Shown piece by piece: positions 35,423 through 44,854 of a DNA stretch of 64,000 nt. Position numbers and translations under genes: made by a program. The DNA lies in the NCBI GenBank assembly GCA_900318865.1, contig ONMF01000008.1:1-64000 (forward strand), written 5' to 3'. The first letter of the stretch is position 1. Every line of letters starts with the position of its first letter. The stretch comes from an uncultured Prevotellaceae bacterium. GTDB taxonomy: Bacteria; Bacteroidota; Bacteroidia; Bacteroidales; Muribaculaceae. The notes under the pieces are model-generated. The model saw only the letters and a program-made list of their open reading frames with translations. It was not told where the DNA came from and ran no database searches.

Positions 35423-38400
35423 ATGAACATCAGCATTACAAAATCATTGTTGAGACGCAGTGCGGCTGTGGCAATGCTGGGATTGTTGCTGGTGCCTGCA
35501 TCGATGGCTAAAGTGGTCAAGGTGGATGGCATCAATTACAATTATAGCACCAAGACGCGTGTCGCCACTGTGGAGCAGTACGACATCCAGAACCTGCGCG
35601 ATGAGAATGGAAACCTGGTAAAGGACGAGAATGGCAAGAATGTCAAGGACTCGACCTTCTATGTGGGTGACATCGTGATTCCCCCGACGGTTTCAATCGA
35701 CGGCGTTGATTATCCCGTGGTTGGCACCGAGGCTGCCGCTTTCCAGAATTGCCGCGACCTGACTTCGGTGATTCTGCCCGAATCGTGTGTGACGATTGAC
35801 AACAACACCTTCAACGGCTGCGAGAAACTGACCAACTGGCCGGTTCCCTCCACGGCCACCAAGATTGGTCAAGGGTCGTTTGTACGTTGCAAATCTCTTA
35901 CCGAGGCGGTGATTCCCGCCGGTGTCAACGGCAAGCTCATCACCGGCATGTTTGCCGAATGTTCAAGCCTGAAGAAAATCACCTTTGCAGCCACTACCGA
36001 GGCCACGCAGCTGCAGCTCAACTACTTTGTGCTCAGCGCTCCGGCCACGGCCGGGTATCCTCCTGTCGAAGAACTTTACATCTATCGTCAGCTGTCGGAC
36101 CCCACGCAGAACAACCTGAGTCCGTTCCACAATGTGACCACGCTCAAGAAAGTGGTCCTGGGCGGTGAGATGACCAGCGTGAACAGCACCATGTTCCAGG
36201 GTTGCACGGCTCTTGAGGCGGTGGAATTTGAAGAAGGTAACAAGATTGCTGCTATCGGAACGTCGGCTTTCGCAAGCTGCAAGGCTCTCAAGTCGATTGA
36301 CCTGCCCGCGGCAGTCACCGCCATCGAGGCCAGCACGTTTAACGGAGCCTCTTCACTGGAGTCCATCACGATGGGCGATGTGACGTCGATAGGTGTGACG
36401 GCTTTCTATAATTCCGGCCTCACTTCGCTCGACGGTGTTGCCGCTACGGTGCAGACCATCGGCCAGCAGGCATTCCAGAACAGCAAGATTGCCGGTGATG
36501 TGACGCTGCCCGCAGCGGTCACCGCCATCGGCAGCCAGGCATTTGCCGGCACGCAGGCCACTTCGTTTGCCATTCCGGCCGGTGTGGCATCGATTGGCAA
36601 TGCCGCTTTCGCACCCATAGAAACTCTCGCCGCTATCAACCTCGATGAGGGCAACGAAGCCTTCAAAATGGAGAACGGCGTGCTGTATAACGCAGCAGGC
36701 ACCCGCCTGCTCGTAAGCGCCCATCAGGGCGAAATTGGCACCGAGCTCAGCAATGAGGCAGTGGAGAGTGTCGACAATTACGGATTGGCATTCTCGCCGT
36801 TTGAGACAGTGGAACTGCCCAATGTGACTTCGCTGGGCAACTACGCTTTCTATAAAGCCGCTGTCAAGGCCTATACAATCAAGGCCGCCACATCGCTTGG
36901 ACAAAACCTGTTCAATAGCTCGGCTCTTGAAAGCCTGGTGATTGAGGATGGCCGCAACGAGATTCCGCAGGGATTGGCGGCCAACTGCCCCAAGCTGGCC
37001 AGCGTCACGCTGCCTGAGACAACTACCAGCATGATGCGCGACTGCTTCGCCAACTGCCCCTCTCTGGTCGAGATGGAGCTTCCGTCGAATGTGAGCTACA
37101 TGGAGCCGGGTTCGGTGCCCGCCACCATCCAGACTCTGCGCGTGCTCAATCCCAGCGTGCCCGCATTGGCCGACGGCGTGTTCAATGCCGAGCAGGGCAA
37201 TGTGGTGTGTAAGGTGGCTCCGGGCTCGGTCAAAGCCTTCAAGGCCGCGGCACAGTGGCAGTACCTCAACATCCAGGCCGACCCCACCATCGTGGTCGAG
37301 AACGTGGAGAAGGGCTGCCCCACCGGTCTGTACTTCACTACCACCGACGGCAAGCTGTACTTTAAGAACGAAGACGGCGATATCATCGACACCAACTTCG
37401 AGGCCGGTGCCCACGCCTTCACGCTGGGCAGCTACAAGAACCGTATCTACGTGGCCGATGCCGGTGTGAACTTCACTTATCAAGATCCCAACCAGCCCCT
37501 GGGCGACGGTCAGCTCTTCTATGTGAACCGCACGGGCGACATCTATTATCGCGTCACTGTGCTCAACAACGTGGGCGGAGCACCCTCGGAGGACCCCTTC
37601 ACCATGTTTATCGACGCGACCGAGAACAAGATTTACATTGCCGACCGCAACGTGGGCGTGCATGAGATGAGCGCCGATGCCGCAGGCCTCTATGGCCAGC
37701 AGCCGTTCCTCTTCCAGAACCAGTGGCTCCCCTTCTACAACGACTATATCGCTTGGGGCTCCATCACCGGCGGCTTCACGCGCGACAGCCACGGCATCTT
37801 CTGGATGACCAAGAAGTATAACGGAGTGGGCGTGCTGCGCTTCACCCGCAACGACATCTACAGCGACGGCGTCATCGCCGGCAAGCCTGTGCCTTACAAG
37901 AAGCTCTTCTCCGATGTCATCATCAAAACCGCTTATCTTGACGAGGCCAACGGCTACTACTACATGCATGTGCTCAAAGATCCTTACGGATGCGCACCCG
38001 GAATCTACCGCATCGCTCTCAATCGCCTGTGCGATCCCGAGACCGGTGCCGATGTGGAAGGCAACACCGAGCTTAAGATTGCCGACTGCCAGCTTATCGA
38101 CGATTCTCCCATCCTGAGCAACCGTGGTCAGGAAGCCAGCGGTGAGATTGCCAATGTGGCCCAAATCACCGGCGACGGTGAGAACATCTATTGGGGCTAT
38201 ATCGCTGCCACCAGCGATGAGAACTCCATTACCGGTTCGGTGCCTCTGGATGCCGAGAACCCGCTGCACAAGAGCGGTATCAAGACCATCAAGAGTGCCG
38301 ATGAGAATCCTGTGGTGACCTTCGCCGTGGAGAATGTGGAGGCCTACGGAATCACCGGTGCCACCTATGTGGCTCCGCCGGTGGTCGCTCCCCAGTCGAT

Positions 38401-39142
38401 TACGCTCAACCAGACCGAGGCCGAGTTCACCCAGGTGGGCGAGCAGTTGCAGCTCGAGGCCACCATCCTGCCCGACGATGCCACCGACCAGACTGTGGCT
38501 TGGGCTTCGGATAACGAGACCTTCGTCACTGTCGACGCTGCCGGTCTGGTGACCGTTGTGGCGCTGCCCGAGGCCGATGCCGAGGATGCCGTGGTGAACA
38601 TCACTGCCACTTCCAACGCCAACCCCGAGCTTGTGGCTACCTGCGTGGTGACTGTCAAGAAGCAAGAGCCCGTGGTGATACTGCCCACGTCGATTGAGCT
38701 GAATGTCGAAGAGATTGAGTTCAGCGAGCCGGGCGAGCAAGTGCAGCTCGTTGCCACCATCCTGCCCGAGGAAGCTACCGAACTCGAACTGGTGTGGGAA
38801 TCGAGCAACCCGGATGTGGCCACCGTCGATGAAAACGGCCTGGTGACCGCCAGCGAGACGTTCTTCGAGGGCGCCGCCGGCATCCGCCGCGCTCCTGTCG
38901 ATGGCCAGGGCCTGGCAGTGATCACCGTTCGCTCGGCAGCCGCCCCCGAGGTGAGCGCCACCTGCAACGTGATTGCCAGCCGTCCCACCGGCATCTATGA
39001 TGTCAACGCCGGCAAGGCCGTGGAGAGCGTCAAGTACTACAACGCTGCCGGCCTTGAGAGTGCTGCACCGTTCCAGGGTGTGAACATTATGGTCAAGAAG
39101 TTCCAGGATGGCTCCACTCAGGTGCTGAAAGTGGTCAAGTAA
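35423..39142 (+). CDS. Secreted BspA-type leucine-rich-repeat protein with Big_2 domains
   Basis: A 1239-residue exported protein. A signal peptide (to about residue 29) precedes BspA/LRR_5-type repeats from about 80 to 620, with units such as A-F-x-x-C-x-x-L-x-S-I-x-L-P-x-x-V-x-x-I. A middle part (about 630-985) of aromatic-rich short repeats (N-x-I-Y-V-A-D, K-I-Y-I-A-D) may be a propeller-like fold. Two bacterial Ig-like Big_2 domains follow (about 990-1085 and 1088-1190), each with the L-x-x-x-E-x-x-x-x-x-G-E-Q-x-Q-L pattern. The end (about 1200-1239) has the tail shared with the proteins at 246 and 19087 (YYNAAG, FQGVNI, DGSTQ, KVVK). BspA-like proteins act in adhesion; the exact role here is unknown. 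Confidence 0.87.
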   Translation: MNISITKSLLRRSAAVAMLGLLLVPASMAKVVKVDGINYNYSTKTRVATVEQYDIQNLRDENGNLVKDENGKNVKDSTFYVGDIVIPPTVSIDGVDYPVVGTEAAAFQNCRDLTSVILPESCVTIDNNTFNGCEKLTNWPVPSTATKIGQGSFVRCKSLTEAVIPAGVNGKLITGMFAECSSLKKITFAATTEATQLQLNYFVLSAPATAGYPPVEELYIYRQLSDPTQNNLSPFHNVTTLKKVVLGGEMTSVNSTMFQGCTALEAVEFEEGNKIAAIGTSAFASCKALKSIDLPAAVTAIEASTFNGASSLESITMGDVTSIGVTAFYNSGLTSLDGVAATVQTIGQQAFQNSKIAGDVTLPAAVTAIGSQAFAGTQATSFAIPAGVASIGNAAFAPIETLAAINLDEGNEAFKMENGVLYNAAGTRLLVSAHQGEIGTELSNEAVESVDNYGLAFSPFETVELPNVTSLGNYAFYKAAVKAYTIKAATSLGQNLFNSSALESLVIEDGRNEIPQGLAANCPKLASVTLPETTTSMMRDCFANCPSLVEMELPSNVSYMEPGSVPATIQTLRVLNPSVPALADGVFNAEQGNVVCKVAPGSVKAFKAAAQWQYLNIQADPTIVVENVEKGCPTGLYFTTTDGKLYFKNEDGDIIDTNFEAGAHAFTLGSYKNRIYVADAGVNFTYQDPNQPLGDGQLFYVNRTGDIYYRVTVLNNVGGAPSEDPFTMFIDATENKIYIADRNVGVHEMSADAAGLYGQQPFLFQNQWLPFYNDYIAWGSITGGFTRDSHGIFWMTKKYNGVGVLRFTRNDIYSDGVIAGKPVPYKKLFSDVIIKTAYLDEANGYYYMHVLKDPYGCAPGIYRIALNRLCDPETGADVEGNTELKIADCQLIDDSPILSNRGQEASGEIANVAQITGDGENIYWGYIAATSDENSITGSVPLDAENPLHKSGIKTIKSADENPVVTFAVENVEAYGITGATYVAPPVVAPQSITLNQTEAEFTQVGEQLQLEATILPDDATDQTVAWASDNETFVTVDAAGLVTVVALPEADAEDAVVNITATSNANPELVATCVVTVKKQEPVVILPTSIELNVEEIEFSEPGEQVQLVATILPEEATELELVWESSNPDVATVDENGLVTASETFFEGAAGIRRAPVDGQGLAVITVRSAAAPEVSATCNVIASRPTGIYDVNAGKAVESVKYYNAAGLESAAPFQGVNIMVKKFQDGSTQVLKVVK

Positions 39143-39165
39143 TCCCTTATTCAACCACCCATAAC

Positions 39166-39203
39166 ACAAGGGCGGCCCGCGACACGGGTCGCCCTTGTTT
39201 TTC
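39166..39203 (+). terminator. Terminator after the LRR protein
   Basis: A 14-bp stem (39166-39179 with 39185-39198, one G-T pair) and a 5-base loop, followed by TTTTTCG. It begins 24 bases after the stop. Confidence 0.9.
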
Positions 39204-39279
39204 GATTGGCAGAACCGCTTCGTTTGTGAACATTTACTAAACTTTCGGGGCAGGGTTTTAACCTTTGGCCCATTTTTTG

Positions 39280-39287
39280 TAAATTTG
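39280..39287 (+). promoter_or_regulatory. -7 box for the topoisomerase-coaD-S41 operon
   Basis: TAAATTTG, 18 bases before the ATG at 39306. No clear -33 box is seen. The leader would be about 10 bases. Confidence 0.55.
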
Positions 39288-39305
39288 TCGGTTAAAATTC
39301 ATAGA

Positions 39306-41261
39306 ATGGAAGAAAACGGACTGAAAACCGAACAGCAGACTGCCGATTTCGGCGGATATGACAAACTGAAAACCCTCACCCCGCGCGAGCACATACGCCA
39401 GCGCCCCGGCATGTACATCGGCAAGCTGGGCGACGGCTCGCAGAGCGATGACGGCGTGTACGTGCTCATCAAGGAAGTGGTGGACAACAGCATCGACGAG
39501 TTTAACACCGGCTATGCCAAGCCCACTATCACCATCGATGTGGCCGACGGCGCTGTCACCATCCGTGACTATGGGCGCGGCATCCCGCTGGACCAGGTGC
39601 GCGACGCGTCGAGCAAGATGAACACCGGTGCCAAGTACGACACCGAGAACTACAAGCGCTCGGTGGGCCTGAACGGAGTGGGAATCAAGGCGGTGAACGC
39701 GCTTTCTACCGAATTCTATATCCGCAGCGTGCGTGCCGGGCAGGCATCGGCAGTGCTCTATCATGAGGGAAAAGTGGTGGAAGAGACCGGCGTGATTGCC
39801 GCCGACCCAGGCGAGGAGAACGGCACGCTGGTGCGCTTCAAGCCCGATGCCGGCATTTTCCGCAACTACACCTTCCGCGAGGATATCATCGAGAACATGG
39901 TCAAGAACTACTCCTTCCTCAACACGGGGCTCTCGCTTATTCTCAACGGCAAGCGCTATCACTCGCGCAACGGCCTGAGCGACCTCGTCAAGGAGAACAT
40001 GACCAGCGAGCCGCTTTATCCGCTGATGCACTTCTCAGGCCCCGACATTGAGGTGGTCATCACTCACGCCGCCCAGGTGGGCGAGGAGTTTTACTCGTTT
40101 GTCAATGGCCAGCACACCACGCAGGGCGGCACGCACCAGAGTGCTTTCCGCGAGGCCATCTCGCGCACTATCAAGGAGTTCTACGGCAAGAATTTCGAGT
40201 ACAGCGACATCCGCAACGGCATCGTGGCGGCCATCAGCCTGAAGGTGGAAGAGCCCGTGTTCGAATCGCAGACCAAGATTAAGCTGGGCAGCAGCGTCAT
40301 GTGGAAGGATGGCCCCACCATCTACAAGTTTGTCAACGACTTCATCAAGAAAGAGCTCGACGACTATCTGCACAAGACTCCGGCCACGGCCGACGTCATG
40401 CTCAAGAAAATACAGGACAGCGAGCGCGAGCGCAAGGCCATCGCCGGCGTCACCAAGCAAGTGCGCGAGCGTGCCAAGAAGGCCGCTCTGCACAACGACA
40501 AGCTGCGCGACTGCCGCGTCCACCTGAACGACGCCCGTGCCCCCAAGGATAACGACCGCCGTGACGATTCGTCGATTTTCATCACCGAGGGACTCTCGGC
40601 AAGCGGTTCGATCACCAAGATTCGCGACGTGGAGACCCAGGCCGTGTTCTCGCTGCGCGGCAAGCCGCTGAACACCTACGGGCTGGAGCCTAAAAAGGTG
40701 CTCACCAACGAGGAGTTCGCCCTGCTTCAGGCGGCATTGAACATCGATGACGGCATCGACGGCCTGCGCTATAATAAGGTGATTATTGCCACCGATGCCG
40801 ATGTGGACGGCATGCACATCCGCTTGCTCATGCTCACCTATTTCCTGCAGTTCTATCCCGAGTTGATCAAGACGGGCCACTTGTTTATTCTGCAGACGCC
40901 GTTGTTTCGCGTGCTCAACAAAAAAGAGGCCAAGCGCCGCACCCGCGGCACCAAGCGCGAGGCCACGCCGCAAAAGGTGGAAACGTATTATTGCTACACC
41001 GACGAGGAGCGCATCGCCGCGCTGAACAAGCTCGGAGCCGATGCCGAGATAACCCGCTTCAAAGGCTTGGGAGAGATTTCGCCCGAAGAGTTCAAGGATT
41101 TCATCGGCCCCGATATGCGCCTCGACCGCGTGTCGCTGCGCCGCGAGGACTCGGTGAAGGATATGCTGGCCTTCTTCATGGGGAAAAACACCATGGAGCG
41201 GCAAAATTTCATTATTGACAACTTAGTGAACGAAGACGATGAAGACATCACAGTGCACTGA
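39306..41261 (+). CDS. parE: Type IIA DNA topoisomerase subunit B, topoisomerase IV type
   Basis: A 651-residue ATPase subunit of a type IIA topoisomerase. The start at 39306 (MEENGLK) follows the promoter; the open frame upstream crosses it. The GHKL ATPase has [15 protein letters not shown] and [10 protein letters not shown]. The TOPRIM domain has the catalytic Glu in [10 protein letters not shown] and the metal Asp residues in D-A-D-V-D-G-M-H-I. The usual GyrB/ParE sequence E-G-D-S-A-G-G-S is changed here to E-G-L-S-A-S-G-S. No parC or gyrA is adjacent. I favour ParE over GyrB from this divergence and the neighbours; the choice is not certain. Confidence 0.8.
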   Translation: MEENGLKTEQQTADFGGYDKLKTLTPREHIRQRPGMYIGKLGDGSQSDDGVYVLIKEVVDNSIDEFNTGYAKPTITIDVADGAVTIRDYGRGIPLDQVRDASSKMNTGAKYDTENYKRSVGLNGVGIKAVNALSTEFYIRSVRAGQASAVLYHEGKVVEETGVIAADPGEENGTLVRFKPDAGIFRNYTFREDIIENMVKNYSFLNTGLSLILNGKRYHSRNGLSDLVKENMTSEPLYPLMHFSGPDIEVVITHAAQVGEEFYSFVNGQHTTQGGTHQSAFREAISRTIKEFYGKNFEYSDIRNGIVAAISLKVEEPVFESQTKIKLGSSVMWKDGPTIYKFVNDFIKKELDDYLHKTPATADVMLKKIQDSERERKAIAGVTKQVRERAKKAALHNDKLRDCRVHLNDARAPKDNDRRDDSSIFITEGLSASGSITKIRDVETQAVFSLRGKPLNTYGLEPKKVLTNEEFALLQAALNIDDGIDGLRYNKVIIATDADVDGMHIRLLMLTYFLQFYPELIKTGHLFILQTPLFRVLNKKEAKRRTRGTKREATPQKVETYYCYTDEERIAALNKLGADAEITRFKGLGEISPEEFKDFIGPDMRLDRVSLRREDSVKDMLAFFMGKNTMERQNFIIDNLVNEDDEDITVH

Positions 41262-41769
41262 GCGCGTGGCCCTGTTTCCGGGCTCGTTCGACCCCTTCAC
41301 GCGCGGGCACGAAAGCATCGTGCGCCGGGCTCTCCCCCTGTTCGACAAGGTGGTGATAGCCATCGGAGTGAATCCCGACAAGCAGGGGTTCATGCCCGTG
41401 CAGCAGCGCCGGGCCTGGATTGAGAGCGTTTTTGCCGGCGAGCCGCGCGTGAGCGTGGTGGCCTACACAGGGCTCACCGTTGACGTGGCACGCGAGTGCG
41501 GCGCCCGATTTTTGCTGCGCGGCGTGCGCATGATACAGGATTTTGAGAACGAGATGCACATGGCCGAGGTGAACCGCGAGCTCTCGGGCTTGGAGACGGT
41601 GCTGCTCTACACCCTGCCGCAGTACAGCCACATCAGCTCGTCGATTATGCGCGAGCTGGTGCACTATGGCAGCGATGTGAGCTCCTACCTGCCCACCACA
41701 CTCGACCGCGCGCTGATTCCCGCCGAATGGAACATACCGAAACCCTTGACACCCATCCACCCCGAATGA
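41239..41769 (+). CDS. coaD: Phosphopantetheine adenylyltransferase
   Basis: A 176-residue enzyme of coenzyme A synthesis: it joins 4'-phosphopantetheine and ATP to dephospho-CoA. It shows [14 protein letters not shown] with the T/R-x-G-H nucleotide motif, [14 protein letters not shown], and the I-S-S-S-I-M-R-E-L signature. The ATG at 41239 overlaps parE by 23 bases; a GTG at 41266 right before the first strand is the alternative. Its TGA overlaps the start of the S41 gene (ATGA). Confidence 0.93.
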   Translation: MKTSQCTERVALFPGSFDPFTRGHESIVRRALPLFDKVVIAIGVNPDKQGFMPVQQRRAWIESVFAGEPRVSVVAYTGLTVDVARECGARFLLRGVRMIQDFENEMHMAEVNRELSGLETVLLYTLPQYSHISSSIMRELVHYGSDVSSYLPTTLDRALIPAEWNIPKPLTPIHPE

Positions 41770-43409
41770 AACAAATGAGATACATTCTGCCGCTGCTGGC
41801 CGTCATGGCGACCCTTGCTGCGGCTGCCCAGCGGGGCATGCCCAAGTCCCTGCAAAAACTGATGAATGCCGAGTACGCCATCAGCACATTCTACGTCGAC
41901 ACACTCAACGACGAGCGCCTCGTGGAAGATGCCATCAAGGGCATGGTCGAGCAACTCGACCCGCACTCGGCCTATACCGACGCCAAGGAGACGAGCGACC
42001 TCGAGGAACCGTTGCAGGGCGAGTTCAGCGGCATCGGCATCCAGTTCAACATGAAGCAAGACACGCTCTATGTGATTCAGACGATAGCAGGCGGGCCCAG
42101 TGAGCGCGTGGGCATCCTGGCGGGCGACCGCATCGTCACCGTGAACGACTCGGTCATCGCCGGCGTTCACATGAAGAACACCGACATCATGAAGCGCCTG
42201 CGCGGCAAGAAAGGGACCAAGGTGACCGTGCAAGTGAAGCGCGGCACAAAGCCCGAGCTCATCACATTCCGCATCACACGCGATAAAATTCCGCTCTACA
42301 GCGTCGACGCGGCCTATATGCTCGACGAGCGCACCGGATATGTGCGTATCTCGCGCTTCGGAGCCAAAACCTACGATGAGATGATGACTGCACTCAACGA
42401 CCTCACCAAGCAAGGCATGACGCAGCTGGTGATGGACTTGAGCGATAACGGCGGCGGATACCTGAACGCCGCCATCGAGATGTGCAACGAATTTCTGTCG
42501 CACGGCCAGCTCATTGTCTACACCGAGGGGACCAACTCGCCCCGCAACGAAGCATCGGCCATCGGCAACGGGCGCTATCGCGACTTGCCCATGGTGGTGA
42601 TTGTCAACCAGTACTCGGCGTCGGCAAGTGAAATCTTCAGCGGCGCCATGCAGGACTGGGACCGTGCCGTGGTGGTGGGACGGCGCACATTCGGCAAGGG
42701 ATTGGTGCAAAGGCCGTTCAAGTTCGAGGACGGGTCGATGCTGCGCCTGACGGTGGCACGCTACTATACCCCCACCGGCCGCTGCATCCAGAAGCCCTAT
42801 ACGCGCGGCAACAAGAAGCGCTATGAGCAGGATTTGGCCGACCGTGCCCGTGAAGGCGAATACTATAACCTCGACAGCATCCAGTTCAACGACTCGCTGC
42901 GCTTCATCACTTTGAACAACCGCAGGCCCGTTTATGGCGGGGGAGGCATCATGCCCGACATCTTTGTGCCGGTCGACACCACCCAGTATACCACCTACTA
43001 TCGCGACATGGTGGCAAAGGGTATCGTCAACCAGTTTGTCATCGACTATGTGGACCGCCACCGGGCACAGCTCAAGCAGCAGTATGCCACCGTGGCCGAC
43101 TTCGACCATGGCTTTGACTTCACTCCGGCCGACATGAAGGATTTTATTGCCGCCGGAGAGCGCGACAGCGTGCATTACGATGAGCAAAAGTTCCGCACCA
43201 GCGAGCCGCTGCTGCGCATCATGATGAAAGGTCTGGTGGCCCGCGATGTGTATGCCGACAAGAGCGCCTACAACATCGTGGTGAACCACCGCAACCCCGA
43301 CCTGAAAATGGCCCTCGACATCATCAACGACCCCACGCGTTACCGCTCGCTGCTCGAGCATGGCAATCCCCTCTACGAGGAACTGCGCGCCAGGGGGCAG
43401 AAGAAATAA
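41766..43409 (+). CDS. S41 family C-terminal processing peptidase, exported
   Basis: A 547-residue serine protease of the CtpA/tail-specific type. The signal peptide covers about residues 4-20. A helical start with MVEQLDPHSAYTD is typical, then a PDZ domain (GIGIQFN..., G-I-L-A-G-D-R-I-V-T-V-N), then the protease core with the catalytic Ser in V-N-Q-Y-S-A-S-A-S-E-I-F and the Lys in G-R-R-T-F-G-K-G. A C-terminal extension of about 200 residues follows. The ATG at 41766 overlaps the coaD stop. It probably processes periplasmic or outer-membrane proteins. Confidence 0.92.
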   Translation: MKQMRYILPLLAVMATLAAAAQRGMPKSLQKLMNAEYAISTFYVDTLNDERLVEDAIKGMVEQLDPHSAYTDAKETSDLEEPLQGEFSGIGIQFNMKQDTLYVIQTIAGGPSERVGILAGDRIVTVNDSVIAGVHMKNTDIMKRLRGKKGTKVTVQVKRGTKPELITFRITRDKIPLYSVDAAYMLDERTGYVRISRFGAKTYDEMMTALNDLTKQGMTQLVMDLSDNGGGYLNAAIEMCNEFLSHGQLIVYTEGTNSPRNEASAIGNGRYRDLPMVVIVNQYSASASEIFSGAMQDWDRAVVVGRRTFGKGLVQRPFKFEDGSMLRLTVARYYTPTGRCIQKPYTRGNKKRYEQDLADRAREGEYYNLDSIQFNDSLRFITLNNRRPVYGGGGIMPDIFVPVDTTQYTTYYRDMVAKGIVNQFVIDYVDRHRAQLKQQYATVADFDHGFDFTPADMKDFIAAGERDSVHYDEQKFRTSEPLLRIMMKGLVARDVYADKSAYNIVVNHRNPDLKMALDIINDPTRYRSLLEHGNPLYEELRARGQKK

Positions 43410-43413
43410 AGGG

Positions 43414-44769
43414 TCACGACCCGGAAGGATGCTTGAACTCGGGCATGGAGCGCCACATCACCACGGCGGCCACCACGGCTGCCAGCGTGTCGCTTGCCGG
43501 CAGGGCGGCCCACACGCCGTTCAAGCCCCAAAACAGCGGAAACACCAGGATGAGCGGGAGCAAGAACAGCAGCTGGCGCGACAGCGATAGGAAGATGCTG
43601 ATGCGCACCCGCCCGATGCACTGGAAAAAATTGCCGGTCACGGCCTGGAACCCGATGAGCGGAAACACCAGCATGTTAATCATGATGCCGTCGGCACCCA
43701 GCTTGATGAGAGTGGGGTCGGTGGTGAAAATGCGGGCCATCTGCTGCGGAACGAGCAACGCCAGCAGCCAGCCGGCGGTCATCACCACAGTGGCCCAGAA
43801 GATGGACAGATAAAGGCAACGCAACATTCGGTCGAACTTGCGTGCCCCGAAATTATAGCCTGCGATGGGTTGCATGCCCTGGTTGATGCCCAGCACAAAC
43901 ATGAAGAACAGCATCCCGATGGCATTGGCGATGGAATAGGCACCCACGGCCATGTCGCCGCCATAGCGCAGGAACTGCTTGTTCATGAAGATGACGATGA
44001 TGCAGGCTGCCGCGTTCATCAAGAAAGGGGAGATGCCGATGCCGATGATGTTGCGCACCAGCATGCTTTTCAGCCGATAGATGCCGCTGCGCAGATGCAG
44101 CAGTTCGCGCTTGTTGCTCAATATCCACATCTGCCAGCACAGCGCCAGCGATTGAGAGGTGATGGTGGCCAAGGCCGCCCCGCGGATGCCCCAGTGAAAC
44201 CACCACACAAAGGCGATGACCAGCGCCACGTTGCACCCCACGGTGAACAGCGTGGCGTACATGGCCTGCCGCGGCTTGCCGCTGGCGCGCAGCACGGCAT
44301 TCATGCCGAAGTACATGTGTGTCACCACATTGCCCAGCAAAATCACCTGCATGAACTCGCGGGCATAGGGCAGGGTGACCTCGCTGGCACCGAAAAAGAG
44401 CAGGATGGGGTCGAGAAACACCATGCACACCGCCATGAAGAGGACGCCCACTATCAGGTTGAGCGTCACGGTGTTGCCCAGCAGGAGTTCGGCGGTTTTG
44501 TAATCGCGCTGGCCCAGTTTCACACTGATGCAGGTGGAAGCACCCACTCCCACGGCTGCACCGAAGGCTCCACTCAGGTTCATGAACGGAAACGTGATGC
44601 CCAGGCCCGCGATGGCGTCGGCGCCCACCACCTGCCCGATGAAAGCGCGGTCGATGATGTTGTAGAGCGACGACGCGGTCATGGCAACAATGGCCGGCAG
44701 GGCGTACTGCGCCAGCAGTCCGCCCACGGGTTTGGTGCCCAGTTCCAATGCTTTTTGCTTGTTATCCAT
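43414..44769 (-). CDS. MATE family efflux transporter
   Basis: A 451-residue membrane protein with about 12 helices. The start at 44769 (MDNKQKALELGTKPV) is typical of MATE proteins in this phylum: G-x-x-P-V-G-x-L-L-x-Q-Y-A-L-P-A-I-V-A-M, then LYNIIDRAFIGQVVG. The frame is open further upstream but crosses the promoter and the neighbouring gene. It would export organic cations or drugs using a proton or sodium gradient; the substrate is not predictable. It is convergent with the S41 gene, with only four bases between the stops and no clear terminator. Confidence 0.92.
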   Translation of the reverse strand: MDNKQKALELGTKPVGGLLAQYALPAIVAMTASSLYNIIDRAFIGQVVGADAIAGLGITFPFMNLSGAFGAAVGVGASTCISVKLGQRDYKTAELLLGNTVTLNLIVGVLFMAVCMVFLDPILLFFGASEVTLPYAREFMQVILLGNVVTHMYFGMNAVLRASGKPRQAMYATLFTVGCNVALVIAFVWWFHWGIRGAALATITSQSLALCWQMWILSNKRELLHLRSGIYRLKSMLVRNIIGIGISPFLMNAAACIIVIFMNKQFLRYGGDMAVGAYSIANAIGMLFFMFVLGINQGMQPIAGYNFGARKFDRMLRCLYLSIFWATVVMTAGWLLALLVPQQMARIFTTDPTLIKLGADGIMINMLVFPLIGFQAVTGNFFQCIGRVRISIFLSLSRQLLFLLPLILVFPLFWGLNGVWAALPASDTLAAVVAAVVMWRSMPEFKHPSGS

Positions 44770-44792
44770 GACGATGGGTTGAAACGACTCTG

Positions 44793-44800
44793 CAAAATTA
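44793..44800 (-). promoter_or_regulatory. -7 box for the MATE gene
   Basis: CAAAATTA on the plus strand reads TAATTTTG on the minus strand, 23 bases before the ATG at 44769. No clear -33 box. Confidence 0.5.
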
Positions 44801-44854
44801 CAACAAAAATTGTAGAAATGCTGCAGCGGTCGTGCTTTTTCGTGCCGTAAGCAC

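Noticed and set aside
36353..39169. Open minus-strand frame of 938 codons opposite the LRR protein
   Set aside because: Composition is His/Gly-rich and repeats mirror the LRR coding repeats. The plus frame has signal peptide, domains and tail, so the minus frame is a shadow.
39195..39305. N-terminal extension of the topoisomerase subunit
   Set aside because: It covers a terminator tail and the -7 box, so it is upstream of the expected transcript start.
41239..41261. parE-coaD overlap as a sign of frameshift or error
   Set aside because: Both proteins are complete with normal ends, so the 23-base overlap is taken as real gene packing.
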